Assembly: GCF_900188165.1 (NCBI RefSeq)
Contig: NZ_FZOS01000002.1
Location: forward strand, 186,001 to 250,000
Direction: 5' to 3'
DNA: 64,000 nt
Source of the DNA: Edaphosphingomonas laterariae
Lineage (GTDB): Bacteria > Pseudomonadota > Alphaproteobacteria > Sphingomonadales > Sphingomonadaceae
Shown here piece by piece: positions 11,151 through 20,256 of this stretch. Every line of letters begins with the position of its first letter. Position 1 is the first letter of the stretch. Under the pieces are notes generated by a model. It saw only the letters and a program-made list of their open reading frames with translations, did no database searches and was not told the DNA's origin. A program made the position numbers and the translations under genes.

Positions 11151-11341
11151 TGGAACCCTTCACCGCCTGGGTCGACTTTCAGGAGGAGATGCTGAAGCTG
11201 CATCGGGCCCAGCTCGACGCCGCGCAAAAGGCGTTCCGGGCGGGAGCAGGCGCGGCTGCGGCGCAGACGGCCGCAACGAAGGCGGCCGAAGCCGGGCTGG
11301 ATATGTGGAAGAGCTGGTTCCGCCTGTGGGGGATCAAGTGA
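11150..11341 (+). CDS. Small protein of unknown function between murC and murB
   Basis: A 63-residue open frame fits exactly between murC (one shared base) and murB (GTGA overlap), so it is translated within the operon. It begins [23 protein letters not shown] in three-letter-spaced terms of an aromatic, acidic N-terminus, has an Ala/Lys-rich middle and ends in WKSWFRLWGIK. The pattern suggests one amphipathic helix or short coiled coil with a Trp-rich end that could touch the membrane. No signal peptide or known domain is visible. The precise coupling on both sides argues strongly that it is a real gene. Function is not known to me. Confidence 0.8.
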   Translation: MEPFTAWVDFQEEMLKLHRAQLDAAQKAFRAGAGAAAAQTAATKAAEAGLDMWKSWFRLWGIK

Positions 11342-12252
11342 ACGCGGCGCTGGCCCATCCGGCGGACGGCATGCCGGCCGTGCGCGGCAAGCTGACGGCA
11401 GCCGCGCCGCTGGCGCCGCTCGTCTGGTTCAAAAGCGGTGGCGCGGCCGAATGGCTGTTCGAACCGAAGGACGTGGACGATCTGGCGAGCTTCCTCGCCG
11501 CGCTCGATCCGGCGGTGCCGGTGATGGGGCTCGGCCTCGGCTCCAACATGATCGTGCGCGACGGCGGCGTGCCGGGCGTGGTCGTCCGGTTGGGCAAGGC
11601 GTTCGGCAAGGTGGAGCAGGTGGACGCGACGATGCTGCGCTGCGGTGGCGGGGCGAGCGGCATCCTCGTCTCCTCCTCGGCGCGCGATGCCGGGATCGGC
11701 GGGGTCGAATTCCTGCGCTCGATCCCCGGCACGGTCGGCGGCTTTGTCCGCATGAACGGCGGCGCTTATGGCCGCGAGGTGAAGGACGTTCTGGTCGAAT
11801 GCGATGTCGTCCTGCGCTCAGGCGAACGCAAGACGCTGGCGCTGGCAGATCTCGGCTATACCTATCGCCATTCGAACCTGCCCGAAGGCGCGATCGTCGT
11901 CAGCGCCACTTTTCGCGGGCATAAAGCCGATCCGGCGGCGATCCAGGCGGAGATGGACCGGATTTCGGCCGAGCGCGAGGCTTCGCAGCCACTGCGTTCC
12001 AAGACCGGCGGATCGACCTTCAAGAACCCGCCGGGCCACAAGGCCTGGGCGCTGGTCGACGCGGCGGGGTGCCGGGGCCTGCGCAAGGGTGACGCGCAGG
12101 TTTCCGAAAAGCATTGTAACTTCCTGCTCAACCTTGGAAATGCCTCGTCCGCCGAGATCGAGGCGCTGGGCGAGGAGGTGCGGGACAAGGTGAAGGCGCA
12201 ATCGGGCGTGACTTTGGAATGGGAAATTCAGCGCGTGGGAGTGGCGAAATGA
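11338..12252 (+). CDS. murB: UDP-N-acetylenolpyruvoylglucosamine reductase (MurB)
   Basis: FAD enzyme of 304 residues that reduces UDP-GlcNAc-enolpyruvate to UDP-MurNAc using NADPH. Seen are the FAD-binding stretch GLGLGSNMIVRDGG, FVRMNGGAYG, and the catalytic-region motif GGSTFKNP. The frame is open upstream to 11074 inside murC, but the GTG at 11338 overlaps the preceding stop and begins at the usual MurB N-terminus. The stop overlaps the ddl ATG. Confidence 0.95.
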   Translation: MNAALAHPADGMPAVRGKLTAAAPLAPLVWFKSGGAAEWLFEPKDVDDLASFLAALDPAVPVMGLGLGSNMIVRDGGVPGVVVRLGKAFGKVEQVDATMLRCGGGASGILVSSSARDAGIGGVEFLRSIPGTVGGFVRMNGGAYGREVKDVLVECDVVLRSGERKTLALADLGYTYRHSNLPEGAIVVSATFRGHKADPAAIQAEMDRISAEREASQPLRSKTGGSTFKNPPGHKAWALVDAAGCRGLRKGDAQVSEKHCNFLLNLGNASSAEIEALGEEVRDKVKAQSGVTLEWEIQRVGVAK

Positions 12253-13172
12253 GTGTGAAGCCCCTCCATGTCGCGGTGCTGATGGGCGGCTGGTCGGCCG
12301 AGCGCGACGTGTCGCTGACGTCGGGCGCGGGCGTGGCCGATGCGCTGGAATCGCTGGGCCACAAGGTGACGCGGATCGACATGGACCGCGATGTCGCGCT
12401 GAAACTCCATGAGGCGAAGCCGGACGTGGTGTTCAACGCGCTCCATGGCACGCCGGGCGAGGACGGCACGATCCAGGGCCTGCTCGACATCATGGGCCTG
12501 AAATATACCCATAGCGGCCTCGCCACCTCGGTGATCGCGATCGACAAGCAGCTCACCAAGAACGAGCTGGTGCCGCATGGCGTGCGCATGCCCGAAGGCG
12601 TGATCGTCGCGTCCGAAAGCCTCTATGCCGCCGATCCGATGCCGCGCCCGTTCGTGCTCAAGCCGGTCAATGAAGGCTCGTCGGTCGGTGTCGCGATCGT
12701 CACCGCGAACGGCAATTATGGCCAGCCCATCGCGCGCGACAGCGAAGGGCCGTGGCAGCATTTCGACCAGCTTCTCGCCGAACCCTTCATCAAGGGACGC
12801 GAATTGACGGTGGCGGTGCTGGGCGAACAGGCGCTCGCCGTTACCGAGCTCAAGCCCAAGAGCGGCTTTTACGATTATGACGCCAAATATACCGACGGGA
12901 TGACGGTGCATGTCTGCCCGGCCGAGATTCCGCCCGCGATCGCCGAAGCCGCCAAGGCGATGGCGCTGAAGGCGCACCAGCTGCTCGGCTGCAAGGGCAC
13001 GTCGCGGTCCGATTTCCGCTGGGATGACGAACAGGGCGAAGCCGGGCTCTATTTGCTGGAAGTCAACACCCAGCCGGGCATGACGCCGCTCAGCCTCGTG
13101 CCCGAACAGGCGCGCTATCTGGGCATGAGCTATGCCGAGCTGGTTCAGCGGATCGTAGAGGAGGCGATGTGA
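12249..13172 (+). CDS. ddl: D-alanine:D-alanine ligase (Ddl)
   Basis: ATP-grasp ligase of 307 residues making D-Ala-D-Ala for MurF. Seen are the N-terminal VLMGGWSAERDVSL, the grasp-loop lysine region PFVLKPVNEGSSVG, and the Mg/ATP residues in LLEVNTQPGMTPLSL. The start is the ATG at 12249 that overlaps the murB stop; an upstream in-frame start at 12219 would add ten unlike residues. The ftsQ GTG overlaps the stop. Confidence 0.95.
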   Translation: MSVKPLHVAVLMGGWSAERDVSLTSGAGVADALESLGHKVTRIDMDRDVALKLHEAKPDVVFNALHGTPGEDGTIQGLLDIMGLKYTHSGLATSVIAIDKQLTKNELVPHGVRMPEGVIVASESLYAADPMPRPFVLKPVNEGSSVGVAIVTANGNYGQPIARDSEGPWQHFDQLLAEPFIKGRELTVAVLGEQALAVTELKPKSGFYDYDAKYTDGMTVHVCPAEIPPAIAEAAKAMALKAHQLLGCKGTSRSDFRWDDEQGEAGLYLLEVNTQPGMTPLSLVPEQARYLGMSYAELVQRIVEEAM

Positions 13173-14140
13173 GCCGGGGGGACGACCGCGCTACCATCCG
13201 TCGCGGCGCCCAGCCGCGCAAGCGTGCAGCCCCCAAGGGCCGCGCGCGGAAGCCGGCCGTCCACAAGAGCCTGCTCGCCTCGTTGCCGCCTCCGGTGGCG
13301 ACCGCCGTGCGGCGCGGCGCCAATTATGCGCTGGCGGCGCTGCTGGTTGGTGGCGTCGTTGCGGGCGTGCTCGCCATGCGGCTGCCGCAGATGATCGGCA
13401 CCGAACTGGGCGAAGGCATCGGCAAGGCCGGCTTCGCGGTGAAGAAGGTGGAGATCACCGGGATCGACCGGATGGACCGCGCGCCGGTGGAAGACGCCGC
13501 TTTTTCCGCGCAGGCGCTGGCCATGCCGCTGGTCGATATCGGTGAAATCCGTGGCCGGCTGCTCCAGCAGGGCTGGGTGAAGGATGCGCGGGTGTCGCGG
13601 CGCCTGCCCGATACGCTGGTGATCGACATCGTGGAGCGCGAGCCGGCGGCGATCTGGCAACACCGCCAGCGGCTGCACCTGATCGATGCCGATGGCCGGG
13701 TGATCGAACAGCTCCGGCTGAGCGGCACGCCCTTGCCCGATCTGCCGATCCTGATCGGCCCCAATGCCAATTATCAGGTCGCGGCGCTCGATCGCCTGTT
13801 GCAGGCCTCGCCCCAGCTGAAGCCGATGCTCGACGGCGCGAGCTGGGTGGGCGATCGCCGCTGGGATATCCGCTTCCGTTCGGGCGAAACGCTGTCGCTG
13901 CCCGAAGGCGAGGGGCAGGCGAAGGCGGCGCTGGCCGATTTCGCCGATCGCGACGGCAATATGCGGCTATTGGGGCAGGGGATGCTGCGCTTCGACATGC
14001 GTAACCCGGGGCGGATCATCGTCCGGCCGGCGCCACGGGCCGCCACGGACCAGGCGGCGGCAACGGCCCGGCCCGCGGTGCAGCGGGAAGAAGGGGGCGA
14101 AAGCCCACCGGCCACGACAAGCGAAGCACGAAGCATCTAG
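13169..14140 (+). CDS. ftsQ: Divisome protein FtsQ
   Basis: Bitopic protein of 323 residues linking early and late division proteins. A basic cytoplasmic tail of about 50 residues (RRGAQPRKRAAPKGRARKP) precedes one membrane segment at about 50-70. A POTRA domain (VKKVEITGIDRMDRAPVEDA) and the FtsQ beta-domain follow, then an Ala/Thr-rich tail. The GTG start overlaps the ddl stop. ftsA starts 28 bases downstream, so the run of overlapping genes ends here. Confidence 0.92.
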   Translation: MSRGDDRATIRRGAQPRKRAAPKGRARKPAVHKSLLASLPPPVATAVRRGANYALAALLVGGVVAGVLAMRLPQMIGTELGEGIGKAGFAVKKVEITGIDRMDRAPVEDAAFSAQALAMPLVDIGEIRGRLLQQGWVKDARVSRRLPDTLVIDIVEREPAAIWQHRQRLHLIDADGRVIEQLRLSGTPLPDLPILIGPNANYQVAALDRLLQASPQLKPMLDGASWVGDRRWDIRFRSGETLSLPEGEGQAKAALADFADRDGNMRLLGQGMLRFDMRNPGRIIVRPAPRAATDQAAATARPAVQREEGGESPPATTSEARSI

Positions 14141-14167
14141 GGAATTTTTCGGGGGGAACACAGGATC

Positions 14168-15430
14168 ATGGCGCAGGCCCGAGACAATCTGATCACCGCG
14201 CTGGACATCGGTTCCTCCAAGGTCTGCGCGCTCATCGCCGAGGTGCCGGAGGGCGGCGGCGAGATCCAGGTGCTCGGCACCGGGCAGCGCGAGAGCAAGG
14301 GCGTGCGCCACGGCTATGTCGCCGACATGGAGCGCACCGAAGCCGCGATCCGCGAGGCGGTGGAACAGGCCGAACGCATCGCGCGCACCAATATCGAGGA
14401 AGTTTGGGTCAGCTTCTCGGCCGGCGGGCTGGTCAGCAAGCTCGCCGCGGTCGAGGTCGATCTTGGCGGCCATCGCATCGAACAGCAGGATATCGATGCA
14501 CTGCTGAACGCCGGGCGCAACGCCATCGATCCCGAAGGCCGCATGGTCCTCCATGCCCAGCCGACGCTCTATACGCTCGACGGGCTGAAGGGCACGCGCA
14601 CGCCGCTCGGCCTCCATGCCGACCGGCTGGGCGTCGACATCCATGTCGTCGCGGCCGAAGCCTCGCCGGTGCGCAATGTCGATCTCTGCGTGCGGTCTGC
14701 GCATCTGGCGGTGAAGTCGATCGTCGCTTCGCCGATCGCGGCGGGCATGGCCGTGCTGTCGGACGAGGAGCGCGATCTCGGCGTCGCGCTGGTCGAGATG
14801 GGGGCGGGCGTCACCAACGTCTCGCTGTTCGCCGGCGGGATGCTCGTCGGGCTGGCGTCGCTGCCGATGGGCGCGGCCGACATCACCGACAATATCGCCT
14901 CGGCGCTCGGCACCCGTCGCTTCGACGCGGAGCGGTTGAAGACCTTTTACGGATCGGCGATGACGTCCCCGCGCGACAATCACGACATGATCGATATCGT
15001 GCCGGTTTCGGGCGCGCAGGATGGGGCCGATCCGATGCGGATCACCCGGGCGCAGCTGATCGCGATCATCCGCCAGCAGCTTGAACGCTGGATGGGCGAG
15101 ATCGGCGCGACCTTGAAGGCTCTCGGTTTCACCGGGCCCGTCAGCCGGCAGATCGTGCTCACCGGCGGCGGCGCGGAAATGAAGGGGATTGCGGATTATG
15201 CGCAAGGGCTGCTCGGCCAGTCGGTACGCGTCGGCCGCCCGCGCGGGCTGGCCGGCCTGCCCGAAGCGCATAGCGGCCCGGCCTTCGCCACGCTGGCGGG
15301 GCTGATCCATTATGCGGCGTCGGATCCCATCGATCTGCGTTCGATCGTGCCGTCCGCACAGACCGTCCATCGGGTCAGCGGCGGCAGCATGATCCAGCGT
15401 ATGATTGCGGCATTCAGGAACGGGTATTGA
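14168..15430 (+). CDS. ftsA: Actin-like divisome protein FtsA
   Basis: Peripheral membrane ATPase of the actin fold (420 residues) that anchors FtsZ to the membrane. The phosphate-1 loop ALDIGSSKVCALIAEV, the SHS2/1C insertion region (KGVRHGYVADMERTEAAI) and the phosphate-2 loop (VEMGAGVTNVSLFAGG) are visible. The C-terminus ends SGGSMIQRMIAAFRNGY, the amphipathic membrane-targeting helix of FtsA. A 118-base gap separates it from ftsZ. Confidence 0.96.
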   Translation: MAQARDNLITALDIGSSKVCALIAEVPEGGGEIQVLGTGQRESKGVRHGYVADMERTEAAIREAVEQAERIARTNIEEVWVSFSAGGLVSKLAAVEVDLGGHRIEQQDIDALLNAGRNAIDPEGRMVLHAQPTLYTLDGLKGTRTPLGLHADRLGVDIHVVAAEASPVRNVDLCVRSAHLAVKSIVASPIAAGMAVLSDEERDLGVALVEMGAGVTNVSLFAGGMLVGLASLPMGAADITDNIASALGTRRFDAERLKTFYGSAMTSPRDNHDMIDIVPVSGAQDGADPMRITRAQLIAIIRQQLERWMGEIGATLKALGFTGPVSRQIVLTGGGAEMKGIADYAQGLLGQSVRVGRPRGLAGLPEAHSGPAFATLAGLIHYAASDPIDLRSIVPSAQTVHRVSGGSMIQRMIAAFRNGY

Positions 15431-15548
15431 AAAATTAATGGTCAAACCGGCGCCCAACCACATTTTTCGCGTGCGTCGGCGATTCGGGTGATGCTAGATT
15501 CTTGTTCGGGGGGCGCGTCGATGCGCGCGGTTCAGCGGAGTTGGTGAT
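15431..15548 (+). promoter_or_regulatory. ftsA-ftsZ intergenic leader, probable ftsZ promoter region
   Basis: This is the only gap over 100 bases within the dcw cluster, and in related bacteria ftsZ has its own promoter here. A weak -10-like TAGATT lies at 15495-15500 but no convincing -35 was found. Only one TTAA half-site is present, not the paired TTAA-N7-TTAA of CtrA. GGAG is seen eight to eleven bases before the ftsZ ATG. Confidence 0.3.
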
Positions 15549-17036
15549 ATGACGATTGAATTCATGCGGCCGGAAGTTGATGAGTTGCGGCCCCGCATCA
15601 GCGTGATCGGGGTGGGCGGTGCCGGGGGCAACGCCATCGCGAACATGATCACCTCCGACGTGCAGGGCGTGGATTTCATCGTCGCCAACACCGACGCGCA
15701 GGCGCTGAACGCGTCCGCCGCCGAACAGCGCATCCAGCTCGGCCTCAAGATCACGCAAGGGCTTGGCGCCGGTGCTCGCCCCGAAATCGGCCGCGCCGCC
15801 GCCGAAGAGGCGATGGAGCAGATCGACGCCGCGCTTAATGGCGCGCACATGTGCTTCATCACGGCCGGCATGGGCGGTGGCACGGGCACCGGGGCCGCGC
15901 CGGTGATCGCCAAGCTCGCGCGGGACAAGGGCATCCTCACCGTCGGCGTCGTCACCAAGCCGTTCAGCTTCGAAGGCAATCGTCGCGGCAAGTCCGCCGA
16001 AAGCGGGATCGAGGAGCTGCAGAAGCATGTCGATACGCTGATCGTCATCCCCAACCAGAACCTGTTCCTCGTCGCCAATCCGAACACGACCTTCAAGGAA
16101 GCGTTCAAGATGGCGGACGAGGTGCTCCAGCAGGGCGTGCGTTCGATCACCGACCTGATGGTGATGCCGGGCCTCATCAACCTCGATTTCGCCGACGTCC
16201 GTTCGGTGATGGGCGAAATGGGCAAGGCGATGATGGGCACGGGCGAAGCCTCGGGCGACAATCGGGCCATCGAAGCCGCCGAAAAGGCGATCGCCAACCC
16301 GCTGCTCGACGGCGTTTCGATGCAGGGCGCCAAGGGCGTCATCATCTCGATCGTCGGTGGCGAGGATATGCGCCTGATGGAGGTCGACGAGGCCGCCAAC
16401 CACATCAGGGAACTGGTGGATCCGGACGCGAACATCATCTGGGGTTCGGCGTTCAACAATGATCTGGAAGGCAAGATCCGCGTGTCGGTGGTCGCCACCG
16501 GCATCGAGGCCGAAGCCGCCGTCGCGCCGGAACCGGCCAAGCTGTTCACCTTCCCGGCCGCGCGCAAGGATAGCGCGCCGCAGCCGGCCCCGGTCGCCGC
16601 GCCGCAGGCCGCTGCTCCGGCGCCTGCTCCGGTGATCCAGCCCGCACCGGTCGCGCCGCCGCCCGTGGCCGCGCCGGCCCAGCCCGAAATCACGCTCGAG
16701 CCGCCGGTTCCGGTGCAGGCCGATGCGCTCGACCTCTCGGCCAACGATATCGTCCAGCCGGCGGGTGATGAACTGCTGCTCGGCGAACCGCTGACGCCGC
16801 CGGTGTCGGGCAATCCGGTGCCGCCGCGCGCCGACCTCGCCGATACGGGCGATGCGGGCACGCGCCCCTGGCTCACCCCGGCGCCGGAGCCGGCCCAGGC
16901 CGCTTCGCGCGGGCGGGAAGGCGCCACGCTGTTCGAACGCATGTCCAACATTGCCCGTGGCGCCGCCAAGGCGCAGGTGGAGGATGATCGCGGTGCCGAC
17001 GTGCCGCGCTTCCTGAACCGCCAGAATAACCAGTAA
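15549..17036 (+). CDS. ftsZ: Tubulin-like division GTPase FtsZ
   Basis: Forms the cytokinetic ring. The GTPase core (about residues 1-320) shows [14 protein letters not shown], the tubulin signature [11 protein letters not shown], and FSFEGNRR. The core is followed by a long disordered Ala/Pro-rich linker (about 330-480) typical of alphaproteobacteria, then the conserved C-terminal peptide DVPRFLNRQ that binds FtsA. The total of 495 residues fits sphingomonad FtsZ. The last codons and the stop lie in a tandem duplication (see the repeat at 17026). Confidence 0.97.
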   Translation: MTIEFMRPEVDELRPRISVIGVGGAGGNAIANMITSDVQGVDFIVANTDAQALNASAAEQRIQLGLKITQGLGAGARPEIGRAAAEEAMEQIDAALNGAHMCFITAGMGGGTGTGAAPVIAKLARDKGILTVGVVTKPFSFEGNRRGKSAESGIEELQKHVDTLIVIPNQNLFLVANPNTTFKEAFKMADEVLQQGVRSITDLMVMPGLINLDFADVRSVMGEMGKAMMGTGEASGDNRAIEAAEKAIANPLLDGVSMQGAKGVIISIVGGEDMRLMEVDEAANHIRELVDPDANIIWGSAFNNDLEGKIRVSVVATGIEAEAAVAPEPAKLFTFPAARKDSAPQPAPVAAPQAAAPAPAPVIQPAPVAPPPVAAPAQPEITLEPPVPVQADALDLSANDIVQPAGDELLLGEPLTPPVSGNPVPPRADLADTGDAGTRPWLTPAPEPAQAASRGREGATLFERMSNIARGAAKAQVEDDRGADVPRFLNRQNNQ

Positions 17037-17055
17037 GCTTATAACCAGTAAGCTT
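17026..17055 (+). repeat. Two tandem copies of a 15-base unit spanning the ftsZ stop
   Basis: The unit ATAACCAGTAAGCTT occurs at 17026-17040 and again, identical, at 17041-17055. The first copy includes the last FtsZ codons and the TAA stop at 17034-17036; the second is untranslated. It looks like a simple slippage duplication. Confidence 0.9.
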
Positions 17056-17075
17056 CGGCTTCACGCCGATCGGCC

Positions 17076-17130
17076 GGCCCGGTGGTCGCCGTCCCTATGG
17101 GGCGGATGGCCACCGGGCCGGGCTGTTTTT
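17076..17130 (+). terminator. Rho-independent terminator after ftsZ
   Basis: GGCCCGGTGG at 17076-17085 pairs with CCACCGGGCC at 17110-17119, giving a GC-rich stem that is followed by GGCTG and five T at 17126-17130. It closes the dcw cluster. Confidence 0.85.
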
Positions 17131-17251
17131 GGCCGGTTCGGCCTTTATGCGAAAAGGTTCCCCGCCTCGTCGCTTAGCGCCACCGGATCGACGTGCCGGC
17201 GCAACGAATCCCTTGCGGATCGGCGGCCGGCTCCCTCTATGGGACGCCATC

Positions 17252-18931
17252 ATGCCTTTCCGCTTCCCGTCGATCGCCCGTTTTGTCTGCCATGTCGCGC
17301 CCGTGGCGCTGCTCGCGCTCACCGTCGCCCCGCTGCCGGCGGCGGCGCAGGACAGCGCCTATTCGGCGCTGATTTCGCCCGATAATCCGGCGGATTCGCT
17401 CAGCCGCTATCTGCGGATGCTGGCGGCCAACCCGCGCGATTTCAATTCGCTGCTCGGCGCGGGGCGGGCGGCGCTGCTGGTCGGCGATCCGCAGGCGGCA
17501 CTCGCTTTCTATGCCCGTGCGGAGGAGATTTCGCCGCGCAACGGGCGCACCAAGGCGGGGCTGGCATCGTCGCTCGTCCAGATGGAACAGCCGCGCGCGG
17601 CGCTCAAGCTGTTCGACGAGGCGGTGTCGCTTGGCGTGCGCGAGGCGGATATCGCCGGCGATCGCGGGCTCGCTTATGACCTGCGCGGCGACAATAAGCG
17701 CGCGCAGGCCGATTATGCGCTGGCGCTGCGCACCCGCAATGATGACGAGATCACCCAGCGGCTGGCCTTGTCGATGGCGATCGCCGGCGATCGGCAAGGC
17801 GCGCTCACCGTGCTCGACCCGCTGGTCAGCCAGCGCGATCGCGCGGCGTGGCGCACGCGCGCCTTCGTACTCGCGCTGACCGGTGATCAGGCCGGCGCAC
17901 AGCGCGCCGTGAACGCGGTGATGCCGGGTACGCAGGCCAACGCCATGGGCCAGTTCTTCGGTCGCCTCGGCCAGCTGAAGGCGCCGCAAAAGGCACTGGC
18001 CGTCCATTTCGGCCGCTTCCCGTCCGAAGGGCGTCGTTATTCCGATGCCGAACTGTTCGCCGATGCCGTGATGGCGAAGCCGGCGGGGCAGCCCACCGCC
18101 GCGTCGGCACGGCCCGATGCGCCGCTGGTTCCAACCGGCACTCCGCTGGGCAAGGCCACGATCGAAACGCCGGCTGTCGAGCGCGTCGCCGCCAAGCCCG
18201 ATCCCGCCGCCAAGGCGCCGCGCCGCCGTCCGGGTGCGGACGAGACCAATGGCGCCGCGGCGACCTCAAAGTCGAAAACGGCTGCGCGCACCCCGACCCC
18301 GGCTCCAGCGCCCACGCCTGCGGCTCCGCCGACGCGCATGGCCGCATTGGTCGGCCCCGATGCGGAATTGACGACGGCCGATCCGGCGGTCGCGGCGGCC
18401 AAGGCTTCGGCCGAGGCGCGGGCGCGGGCCGAAGCGAAGTCGCAGGAGGAAGCCGCCGCCAAGGCCAGGGCCGACGCAGCGGCCAAGGCAAAGGCGGAAG
18501 CCGCCGCCAAGGCTAAGGCCGATGCCAGGGCGAAAGCGGATGCCAAGGCCAAGGCCGATGCCGCCGCCAAGGCGAAGGCGGACGCGAAAGCCAAGGCCGA
18601 AGCAAAGGCCAAGGCGGATGCCGAGGCGAAGGAAGCTGCCAAGGCCAAGGCCGCGCAGCCCGAACGTTATTGGGTGCAGGTCGCCTCGGGCAAGAACAAG
18701 GCCGATCTTCCCAAGGTCTGGGCCCGGCTGAAGGCCGACAAGCCGAAATTCTTCAACGGCCGCTCCCCCTGGGTGTCGTCATGGCGGGCGTCCAACCGCC
18801 TGCTCGTCGGCCCGTTCAAGACGGAGGAGGAGGCGCAGGGCTTCGTCAACCAGCTCGCCAAGGGCGGCATGTCGACGATCCAGTTCACCTCGCGCGCCGG
18901 CGTGCCGGTGGAGAAGCTGACGCTCAAATAG
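17252..18931 (+). CDS. Exported TPR protein with C-terminal SPOR domain
   Basis: The protein has 559 residues when started at the ATG at 17252, which places a signal peptide at the N-terminus (hydrophobic VAPVALLALTVAPLPAAA, cleavage before Q). The in-frame ATG at 17129 would bury it. Residues about 40-270 form helical tetratricopeptide-like repeats. A long low-complexity Ala/Lys stretch (repeats of AKAKADA) at about 380-475 is probably a flexible or helical spacer. The last 85 residues (RYWVQVASGKNKADL to PVEKLTLK) are a SPOR domain, which binds denuded septal glycan. A role at the division septum fits the position behind ftsZ but is inferred. Confidence 0.82.
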   Translation: MPFRFPSIARFVCHVAPVALLALTVAPLPAAAQDSAYSALISPDNPADSLSRYLRMLAANPRDFNSLLGAGRAALLVGDPQAALAFYARAEEISPRNGRTKAGLASSLVQMEQPRAALKLFDEAVSLGVREADIAGDRGLAYDLRGDNKRAQADYALALRTRNDDEITQRLALSMAIAGDRQGALTVLDPLVSQRDRAAWRTRAFVLALTGDQAGAQRAVNAVMPGTQANAMGQFFGRLGQLKAPQKALAVHFGRFPSEGRRYSDAELFADAVMAKPAGQPTAASARPDAPLVPTGTPLGKATIETPAVERVAAKPDPAAKAPRRRPGADETNGAAATSKSKTAARTPTPAPAPTPAAPPTRMAALVGPDAELTTADPAVAAAKASAEARARAEAKSQEEAAAKARADAAAKAKAEAAAKAKADARAKADAKAKADAAAKAKADAKAKAEAKAKADAEAKEAAKAKAAQPERYWVQVASGKNKADLPKVWARLKADKPKFFNGRSPWVSSWRASNRLLVGPFKTEEEAQGFVNQLAKGGMSTIQFTSRAGVPVEKLTLK

Positions 18932-18967
18932 GGCAGGGGGCAAATAGGGCAGGGGGCAAATCGGGCA
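18925..18967 (+). repeat. Tandem 16-base repeat spanning the SPOR gene stop
   Basis: The unit CAAATAGGGCAGGGGG is present at 18925-18940 and 18941-18956, and a partial third copy, CAAATCGGGCA, lies at 18957-18967. The gene's TAG stop (18929-18931) is inside the first unit. Confidence 0.9.
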
Positions 18968-19019
18968 CCGGGGCCGGGCGGGCTGGACTTGTCCGGCGGC
19001 GCCCGGCAAAGGCGCGGGC

Positions 19020-20186
19020 ATGCCTGCGCTTGCCCCTTATGCTTCCGATCCCGCCCGTTCGCGTGGCCGCCGCCATGCCGAAGGCGGGGGCGAGACGCGG
19101 GGGCCGCGTGATGCCTTTCAGCGCGATCGCGATCGCATCATCCATTCGATCGCGTTCCGCCGCCTGCGGCACAAGACGCAGGTGTTCGTGGCGCCCGATG
19201 GCGATCATTTCCGCGTGCGGCTTACCCACAGTCTGGAAGTCGCGCAGATCGGCCGCACCATCGCCCGCGCGCTCGGCCTGAACGAGGATCTGACCGAGGC
19301 GCTTTGCCTGGCCCATGATATCGGCCACCCGCCCTTCGGCCATTCGGGGGAAGAGGCGCTGAAGGCGGCGACGGCAGATGCCGGCGGCTTCGATCACAAC
19401 GCCCATTGCCTGCGCGTGCTGACGCGGCTGGAAACCCCTTATCCGCGCTGGGACGGGCTGAACCTGACGTGGGAAACGCTGGAGGGGCTGGCCAAGCATA
19501 ATGGCCCGATCCTCAACCCCACCTGGGCGATGGCCGAGATCGACGCCGATTTCCCGCTCGATCTGACGAGCCATGCCTCGCTGGAGGCGCAGGTGGCGGC
19601 GCTGGCCGACGACATCGCCTATGACAATCACGATATCGACGATGGCCTGCGCGCGGGACTGATCGAACTGGACGATGTCGTGGCCCAGCCGCTGGTTGCG
19701 CCGGGCTGGGCGCGGGTGCAGGCGCGCCACCCCGATGCGCCGCGCAGCCGGCTGGTGGCGGAACTGATCCGCGAACAGATCGGCCGGATGGTCAATGACC
19801 TTCTGGAAGAGACCCGCGCGCGGCTTGCCGAGGTTCGGCCCGCGAGCGTGGAGGATGTTCGCGCCGCCGGCCGGCCGCTCGTCGGCTTCTCGCCCGAAAT
19901 GGCGGAGCAGGAACGCGCCTTCAAACGCTTCATGTATGCCCGGCTCTATCATCATCCCAGCCAGTTGCAGGTCGCGGCCGAGGCCGGACGGATCGTCGCC
20001 GGGCTGACGGCAGCCTATCGAGCCGATCCGTCGCTGCTGCCGGCCGGCTGGCGCGAAGCGCTGCCCGAACAGGAACCCGCCCGCACCCGCCACATCGCCG
20101 ATTTCATCGCAGGGATGACGGATCGTTACGCCGTCGCCCGCCATTGCGACGTGGTCGGCCCGGTGGAGATGCCCGAGGGCCTGTGA
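19020..20186 (+). CDS. dGTPase-like HD-domain triphosphohydrolase
   Basis: Cytoplasmic metalloenzyme of 388 residues of the Dgt family, which hydrolyses dNTPs to deoxynucleoside and triphosphate. The family N-terminal [22 protein letters not shown] and the HD metal motifs [11 protein letters not shown] and [15 protein letters not shown] are seen. A further [13 protein letters not shown] supplies metal-site residues. Its length is near the short (dGTPase-like, type 2) class rather than the 500-residue E. coli Dgt, so the exact substrate is open. It stands alone on the + strand, and its stop lies in a tandem repeat. Confidence 0.9.
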   Translation: MPALAPYASDPARSRGRRHAEGGGETRGPRDAFQRDRDRIIHSIAFRRLRHKTQVFVAPDGDHFRVRLTHSLEVAQIGRTIARALGLNEDLTEALCLAHDIGHPPFGHSGEEALKAATADAGGFDHNAHCLRVLTRLETPYPRWDGLNLTWETLEGLAKHNGPILNPTWAMAEIDADFPLDLTSHASLEAQVAALADDIAYDNHDIDDGLRAGLIELDDVVAQPLVAPGWARVQARHPDAPRSRLVAELIREQIGRMVNDLLEETRARLAEVRPASVEDVRAAGRPLVGFSPEMAEQERAFKRFMYARLYHHPSQLQVAAEAGRIVAGLTAAYRADPSLLPAGWREALPEQEPARTRHIADFIAGMTDRYAVARHCDVVGPVEMPEGL

Positions 20187-20237
20187 TTGGAAGGCCTGTG
20201 ATCGGCAGGCCTGTGATCGGAAGGCTTGTGGTCGGCA
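20178..20237 (+). repeat. Four tandem copies of a 15-base unit spanning the dGTPase stop
   Basis: Imperfect units of GGCCTGTGATCGGNA run at 20178-20192, 20193-20207, 20208-20222 and 20223-20237. The gene's TGA (20184-20186) lies in the first unit. Copies two to four are outside the gene. Confidence 0.9.
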
Positions 20238-20256
20238 GGCGGGCGGCGTGCCAGCC

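Noticed and set aside
15431-15548. CtrA binding site before ftsZ
   Set aside because: Only a single TTAA half-site is found, without the second half seven bases away.
17026-20237. CRISPR array among the tandem repeats
   Set aside because: Units are head-to-tail with no spacers and differ from place to place; no cas gene in the window.
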